Below are positions 6,001 to 8,198 of a DNA stretch of 8,198 bases, piece by piece. A program made the translations under genes and the position numbers. The stretch is taken from positions 1-8,198 of the forward strand of contig CAZWVM010000164.1 in the NCBI GenBank assembly GCA_964637705.1. Reading direction: 5' to 3'. Origin of the DNA: CAZWVM01 sp964637705. Its GTDB lineage: Bacteria; UBA8481. Position 1 is the stretch's first letter. Each line of letters starts with the position of its first letter. A model generated the notes under the pieces. That model did not search any database. It had not been told where the DNA came from and saw only the letters and a program-made list of their open reading frames with translations.

Positions 6001-8198
6001 CCGAGTGGACGCTCTCACTGGGGCTCTACAACAGCACCACGAAGGATTCGACGACGGTCCTGGACTTCGTGGGCGCGGAGCGCGGAGCGACATCCGACTC
6101 CCAGCTCTCCGACACCGACGCCTGGGGCGCGGCGATCTGGCGCAAGGACCTGACCCTGAACTTCCCCTCCGACGCGGCGGCCAACGTCGGGCGATCGTTC
6201 TACCGGACCGACGAGCGCGAGGACCTGGACATCACGTCCGAGTGGTCCACGATCAGCGCGGCCGGAGCGACCGATTCCTACCGCTACTCCGACGGCTTCT
6301 CGAACCGCCTGAACACCTGGCCGACCGCCCCGGCCACGATCACCCTGAAGACCTCCTCCGCGCCTTCGGGACCGAACGCCGGCGACACCTTCGTCGCCGG
6401 GGACACGATCTACATCACCCTGGCCGGTACCGACGCCGACGCGGCCGCGGTGAACACCACGAACGTCTTCGTCTTCTCGGACACGGATCCCACGGGGATC
6501 GTGGTCACCCTCAAGGAGACCGGGAACAACACGGGCACCTTCATCGGGGAGTGCTACGCGGCGACCTCGCCCCAGGAGTCGAACGACGGGATGAGGATCA
6601 TCCTGGCGGAGCCGGGAGACTCGCTGACCGTGCAATGGGTCGGCTCCACCGACGTGAAGAAATCCTCGGCCACCACCGGAACGCTCGACCATTTCCTCGT
6701 CGTTCCTTCGACGTATTACCTGAACGAGGGCGACGCGATCGAACTCACGATCACGGCGCAGGACAAGGGTAACTACACGATCACGAGCCACACCGGGGCC
6801 GCGACGATCACGCTCAGCGATTCCGAGGCCTACCCCTCGTCCTTCACCTGGACCGCCTCGGACAACGGAGAGACGACCTTCAGCGTGATCATCGGCGCGG
6901 CGCCGGGGGCGGTGACCCTGACGACGACCTCGGCCACCAGGACCGGCACCTGCGCTTTGACGGTGCTTTCGGACACGGGCTACCGGGTGAGCGAGGTTCT
7001 TCCCAACCCCGACCCCGCCGGCATCGACTGGGACGGCGGCGGTGCCCCCCACGAGAATTACGACGAGTGGGTCCAGCTCTACAACGCCTATCCGAACGAC
7101 CTGACGATCGAGGGCTACAAGCTCTTCGTGAGCGGATCGGCGAGCGGGATCACTCTCGCGGGAACGCTCCCCGGCTACGGATGGGTCACGGTGTATCGCG
7201 CCACGAGTGGCAACAGCAAGTCCTACCACTTCGACGCGATGGACAGCCACGTCGAGACACAGACGAGTCTTACGGGCCTGTGGAATGGCGGTCTGGTCAA
7301 CACCGGCGGCACGGTCTATCTCGTCGACAACAACGGGAGCACGGTGGCCGTGCTGGTCTATCCGGGCGGCATCGCCGACGACCAGTCCTACGGCCGGGCG
7401 CCGGACGGGGCGAACCGCTACCGCACCTTCACGCGTCCCTCTCCGGGTCCCCTGCCGACGCCCGCCCCTGACAACTGCACCTCGCCGAACGCCGTCATCC
7501 AGCTCCACGCCCCCGACAGCGTCGCGATCGGCGCGGGCTTCACGGTGAACGCGGCGATGGTGACCCAGAGCGGCGAGACCGTGACCACCTTCACGGGGCT
7601 CTGCACGACGATCATCGTCCAGGCCGGGTCGGTGACGCCCACCGTCTCGCCGGCGACCGTCACCTTCACCGCGGGGCTTCTCACGACCTCCCTCACCGTC
7701 GACACGGGAAACAAGGACGACACGGCGACCCTGATCGTCCGGTATCGGGGATCGATCCAGAGCGCGGACTCGATCTACCTGCGCGAGGCGACCTCGCTGT
7801 CGCTCGACAGCTCGCAGGTGAACGTGACGCAGGCGATCGCCGACGGCATCGACACCGCGATCGTCCAGGTGATCGTCCTGAACACCGCCGGTTCCGCCCT
7901 CTCCGGCCGCACCGTCACGATCTCCTCCTCGAAGAACGCCCTCGACACGATCGCCCCGTCCTCGGCCGTGACCGACGCCAACGGCGTGGCGACCTTCACC
8001 GTCGTCTCGCGAAGCACGACGGCGTCGAAGATCACGGTGGACGTCGACGGATCGATCCTGCGCGATTCGCCCTACATCTCCTGGCTCGATCCGTCTGAAT
8101 CGGGCGTGCGGACGACGTTCGGAACGCTGACGTCGATCGCGAGCACGGACGACGACTCGCACTTCATCTTCTACCCGACGTGGAGCCGCGACGGCAAG
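1..8198 (+). CDS. Giant modular surface or secreted protein, internal fragment (beta-helix, FnIII, lamin-tail, Ig-like, PD40); partial at both ends
   Basis: One frame, with codons starting at base 3, is open across the whole window: 2,732 codons, no stop, and no start codon that can be assigned as the true one. The first two bases finish a codon begun upstream and the last codon ends exactly at the right edge. The translation is low in Lys, rich in Asn, Ser, Thr, Gly and Asp, has no obvious transmembrane stretch, and splits into beta-rich modules: two units of parallel beta-helix, cap and FnIII, then three units of LTD plus two Ig-like domains, then the start of a PD40 propeller. Residue number here is base position divided by 3. 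Known relatives of these modules are mostly extracytoplasmic. A signal peptide and any anchor or sorting domain would lie outside the window, so export is inferred. I recognise no specific gene and see no catalytic motif. Codon use is even throughout, with nearly all third positions C or G, and gives no sign of recent patchwork transfer or frameshift. Confidence 0.93.
3..1280 (+). other. Right-handed parallel beta-helix 1 (NosD/PbH1-like), C-terminal 16 coils visible
   Basis: Residues 1-426 form a regular ladder. A turn glycine followed by a short hydrophobic strand (G-F-x-hydrophobic or G-I-x-hydrophobic) recurs at residues 23, 47, 99, 123, 145, 172, 196, 221, 247, 270, 294, 318, 341, 367 and 392. 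An Asn takes the glycine position at about 76. Spacing is 22-29 residues, mostly 23-26, the usual size of a PbH1 coil. Between glycines lie N-x-(F/V)-x-x-N elements, such as SNVFRYC and ENRFDSN, which look like the Asn-rich turns of NosD-type helices. The N-terminal end is cut off by the window edge, so total length is unknown. Proteins with this fold include carbohydrate-active enzymes, tail-spike-like binders and periplasmic NosD. No catalytic residues can be assigned here, so only the fold is called. Confidence 0.85.
1281..1382 (+). other. C-terminal cap of beta-helix 1 (NWWGTRD ... PFRLGPVD)
   Basis: The helix ends with NWWGTRD (1281-1301) and, about 20 residues later, FAPFRLGPVD (1353-1382). 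An N-[WY]-W-G element in the last coil is common in NosD-like helices, where it closes the hydrophobic core. The same pair of motifs recurs at the end of the second helix in this protein, which marks it as a defined module boundary. Confidence 0.75.
1404..1715 (+). other. Fibronectin type III domain 1
   Basis: Residues about 468-571. It starts with APSAPSNVAAS, has the VTVTWDAV strand with the conserved Trp, then NLAGYRIYRS (1512-1541), the typical bacterial FnIII strand C. It ends with the HYRVTAYDA strand (conserved Tyr, then alanine and tyrosine) and a closing W-Y-S-D-T-A segment. An acidic insertion (DEEANDFAV) precedes the GYRIYRS strand, as is common in FnIII domains of large bacterial exported proteins. 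It probably acts as a spacer between the two helices. A direct homologue lies at 4152-4469. Confidence 0.88.
1737..4028 (+). other. Right-handed parallel beta-helix 2 (NosD/PbH1-like), complete, about 28 coils
   Basis: Residues about 579-1342. It opens with KWYVNDGTYDGND and, after DANHGLLPGKP, the strand SGDTVYIDAGTF (about 1872-1907). This is the usual N-terminal entry of DUF1565/pectate-lyase-like helices in large bacterial surface proteins. From residue 694 to 1330 a turn-plus-strand landmark appears 28 times (for example FGLYF, IGIIL, YGFYL, QGFYL, DGIKL, AGFFL, SGFAI, DGFSV), averaging 23.6 residues per coil. In five coils the glycine is replaced by Ala, Ser or Gln (DAFYV, QAFLL, ASFNL, DAYKV, AQFAV). 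SDSN and related Asn-rich turns are frequent. The helix ends at the cap that follows. No catalytic triad or metal site could be assigned. A binding, structural or degenerate carbohydrate-active role is possible. Confidence 0.88.
4029..4130 (+). other. C-terminal cap of beta-helix 2 (NYWGTRD ... PFRLGPMD)
   Basis: NYWGTRD (4029-4049) and YLPFRLGPMD (4101-4130) repeat the cap of the first helix, with the same order and spacing. Relative to the first copy, one tryptophan is a tyrosine and most of the remaining base differences in the two motifs are silent. It marks the junction between the helix and the following FnIII domain. Confidence 0.75.
4029..4466 (+). repeat. Diverged internal repeat, copy 2 (helix cap plus FnIII)
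   Basis: Second copy of the cap-FnIII repeat at 1281-1715. The beta-helix before it is probably part of the same duplicated unit, but coil-by-coil homology between the two helices cannot be resolved by eye. Confidence 0.75.
4152..4469 (+). other. Fibronectin type III domain 2
   Basis: Residues about 1384-1489. It starts VAPAAPDTVAAAS, continues with VTISWAVV (conserved Trp), the acidic insertion DEETDENNT and NLAGYRVYRS (4263-4292), then WGYLGSVPAGT and WYYVVTAYDD. It aligns along its length with the FnIII domain at 1404-1715, including the shared order of LWxYxGSVxAGT and VTAYD, so the two arose by duplication. It joins the helical half of the protein to the LTD/Ig half through a short SASASPLFP linker. 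Confidence 0.88.
4482..5063 (+). other. Lamin-tail-like domain (LTD) 1
   Basis: Residues about 1494-1687. It begins VIVISEFG (4479-4502), then FVEFFIKDD and VNLKNWKVY (4581-4607), then SSFVTLYF. These match the LTD pattern of I-S-E-(h), a conserved (E/V)-h-E strand, N-L-x-x-W and a VxLYF strand. A later GTIQLVS strand and the closing NTSADWSLDSQTPGNMP segment resemble the W-x-x-x-x-x-T-P-G-x-x-N/P end of bacterial LTDs. Bacterial LTDs are Ig-fold domains found in exported proteins, often next to nucleases or other surface modules, and are thought to mediate binding. No nuclease motif is visible here. Confidence 0.72.
5073..5378 (+). other. Ig-like domain A
   Basis: Residues about 1691-1792. 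Alternating beta strands start at YVITPNMATVTGGDSFNIFVEAID, an Ig-like opening of the kind 'xxPxxATVxxGDxFxxxVxAxD'. They run through FTFEPPGG and the cysteine-bearing strand around VTCTLTSS, and end TGTFTISVQAP. Two cysteines (about residues 1758 and 1771) flank a short strand pair and could form a disulfide. The family assignment within the Ig-like clan is not certain. Confidence 0.6.
5382..5657 (+). other. Ig-like domain B
   Basis: Residues about 1794-1885. The segment RVRASDRFGNTASTFTGTVYL is a very typical bacterial Ig-like strand pair ('D-x-F-G-N-T-A-x-x-(Y/F)-T-G-T-V'). It is followed by PASVTFIAADAGDTTFPVQL and a final VTCTTATGKSGSCS strand. It runs directly into the second LTD through a short VPVPDT linker. 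It resembles Ig-like domain D in its last third, including the TTF-x-V strand and a terminal cysteine just before the next LTD. Confidence 0.72.
5664..6260 (+). other. Lamin-tail-like domain (LTD) 2
   Basis: Residues about 1888-2086. LVLSEFLVND is followed by DEYIEIHNRG (5727-5756), a near-textbook LTD core strand ('D-E-(Y/F)-I-E-I-x-N-x-G'). Then come VRDLTNYTLKI and FPALNLPAGKFVVLHL (5826-5873), matching the 'L-P-A-G-x-x-h-V-L' strand of the family. A long insertion (about residues 1960-2050) separates this core from the likely end, where SFYRTDE and a W-S-T-I-S segment resemble the 'S-h-x-R-x-x-x ... W' C-terminal strand. This is the clearest of the three LTDs in its first half. Confidence 0.82.
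6333..6680 (+). other. Ig-like domain C (ETGNNTGTF type)
   Basis: Residues about 2111-2226. GDTIYITLAGTDAD and VFVFSDTDPTGIVVTL are followed by ETGNNTGTFIGE (6516-6551) and GDSLTVQW (6615-6638). The combination 'L-x-E-T-G-x-x-T-G-x-F-x-G' then 'G-D-x-(h)-x-V-x-(Y/W)' recurs in Ig-like repeats of very large bacterial and archaeal surface proteins. It replaces the ordinary Ig-like domain found at the equivalent place after the first LTD. The exact family name is not assigned. Confidence 0.65.
6684..6977 (+). other. Ig-like domain D
   Basis: Residues about 2228-2325. It opens LDHFLVVPSTYYLNEGDAIE, the usual 'hxxFxVxPxxxxxxxGxxxxhTITAxD' Ig-like start, with LTITAQDKGN next. It continues GAATITLSDS and ETTFSVII, and ends RTGTCALTV just before the third LTD. 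Its final strands parallel those of Ig-like domain B, including the cysteine close to the LTD junction. Confidence 0.7.
6981..7466 (+). other. Lamin-tail-like domain (LTD) 3
   Basis: Residues about 2327-2488. VSEVLPNPDP (6987-7016) is the characteristic LTD N-terminal strand. DEWVQLYN (7062-7085) is the core acidic strand, LTIEGYKLFV follows, and LPGYGWVTVYR (7167-7199) is the L-P-(A/G)-G-x-W/h-V strand. GGTVYLVDNNGSTVAVLVYPG and SYGRAPDG (7386-7409) are the last strands, the latter a common end of bacterial LTDs ('S-x-G-R-x-P-D-G'). Of the three copies this is the most complete match from start to finish. Confidence 0.87.
7437..7472 (+). other. Proline-rich interdomain linker
   Basis: PSPGPLPTPAPD has six prolines in twelve residues. 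It follows the end of the third LTD, where a T-P-G-type tail is usual, and precedes the next Ig-like domain. It is probably an extended spacer. Confidence 0.6.
7473..7787 (+). other. Ig-like domain E
   Basis: Residues about 2491-2595. Strands IQLHAPDSVAIGAGFTVNAAMV, VTTFTGLCTTIIVQAG and PATVTFTAGLLTTSLTVD follow the bacterial Ig-like pattern in which 'P-A-T-V-T-F-x-A-G' leads into a final strand pair. It ends near SADSIYLRE. A pattern close to this end (x-I-x-L-R-(E/D)) recurs at 8052-8066 after the next domain, suggesting the two domains share a common terminal strand. No functional residue is visible. Confidence 0.62.
7788..8060 (+). other. Ig-like domain F, Big_1 (invasin/intimin type)
   Basis: Residues about 2596-2686. 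SLDSSQVNVTQAIADGIDTAIVQVIVLN, 'G-x-x-L-S-G-R-T-V-T-I-S-S-S' and TDANGVATFTVVS follow the Big_1 consensus closely ('A-D-G-x-D-x-A-x-V-x-V-x-V', 'V-x-G-x-x-V-x-x-S', 'T-D-A-N-G-x-A-x-F-x-(h)-x-S'). Big_1 domains form the rod of invasin and intimin adhesins and are common in other surface proteins. Its place at the end of the third LTD-Ig-Ig block makes it the last spacer before the propeller. Confidence 0.85.
8103..8198 (+). other. Start of a TolB/PD40-like beta-propeller repeat, cut by the window end
   Basis: The last 32 residues lead into FYPTWSRDGK (8169-8198). In PD40 (WD40-like, TolB-type) repeats the signature 'h-x-P-x-W-S-x-D-G-x-x-h-h-h' forms the blade core, and here P-T-W-S-R-D-G-K fits all fixed positions visible. 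The preceding LTSIASTDDDSHF has the usual polar loop before a blade. Only half a repeat is present, so a whole propeller downstream is inferred. Confidence 0.6.

Noticed and set aside
2540..6772. A 1,410-codon open stretch on the + strand in a different frame
   Set aside because: Its translation is dominated by Arg, Gly, His, Pro and Leu with no recognisable domain, as expected when a GC-rich gene is read out of frame. Overlapping domains in the codon-3 frame (beta-helix, FnIII, LTD) are clear, and paralogous blocks differ by third-base changes in that frame.
7067..7548. Two overlapping short + strand open frames (7067-7471 and 7207-7548)
   Set aside because: They lie inside the third lamin-tail domain and the following Ig-like domain, have Arg/Ser/Thr-rich low-complexity translations, and have no domain evidence.
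1..8198. CRISPR-like or tandem DNA repeats suggested by recurring gattcgaac and ggcaac words
   Set aside because: The words encode the S-D-S-N and G-N turns of the beta-helix coils. Spacing varies between coils and the flanks are not conserved, so they are protein-level repeats and not a DNA array.

Overview
The window is a single piece of coding sequence. One + strand reading frame (codons starting at position 3 and every third base after) has no stop from the first base to the last, giving 2,732 complete codons. Neither its start nor its stop codon is inside the window. I found no intergenic DNA, RNA gene, promoter, terminator, CRISPR array or mobile element. The DNA is GC-rich and third codon positions are overwhelmingly C or G. 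This explains why several other frames, including long ones on the - strand, also look open. The frame is secured by recognisable domains throughout and by duplicated segments that differ mainly by synonymous third-base changes.

The product is the middle of a giant, modular, all-beta protein, very probably secreted or displayed on the cell surface. In order it reads as follows. First comes the end of a right-handed parallel beta-helix (NosD/PbH1-like, 16 visible coils) with an N-W-W-G/PFRLGP cap and a fibronectin type III domain. A complete second copy of the same module follows: a WYVNDG-type entry segment, about 28 coils, an N-Y-W-G/PFRLGP cap and another FnIII domain. Next come three successive blocks, each a lamin-tail-like domain (LTD) followed by two Ig-like domains; the last Ig-like domain is a good Big_1 (invasin/intimin-type) match. 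The final bases carry PTWSRDGK, the signature of a TolB/PD40-type beta-propeller repeat, so a propeller probably starts at the right edge. The architecture is therefore [beta-helix-cap-FnIII]x2 - [LTD-Ig-Ig]x3 - PD40, continuing in both directions.

The organism cannot be fixed from the sequence. High GC, the very large ORF and the mix of NosD-like helices, FnIII, LTD, Ig-like and PD40 modules are typical of giant exported proteins in GC-rich environmental bacteria, including uncultivated candidate phyla. This is inference. No catalytic site is evident, so binding, adhesion, carbohydrate interaction or a structural surface role are all possible.
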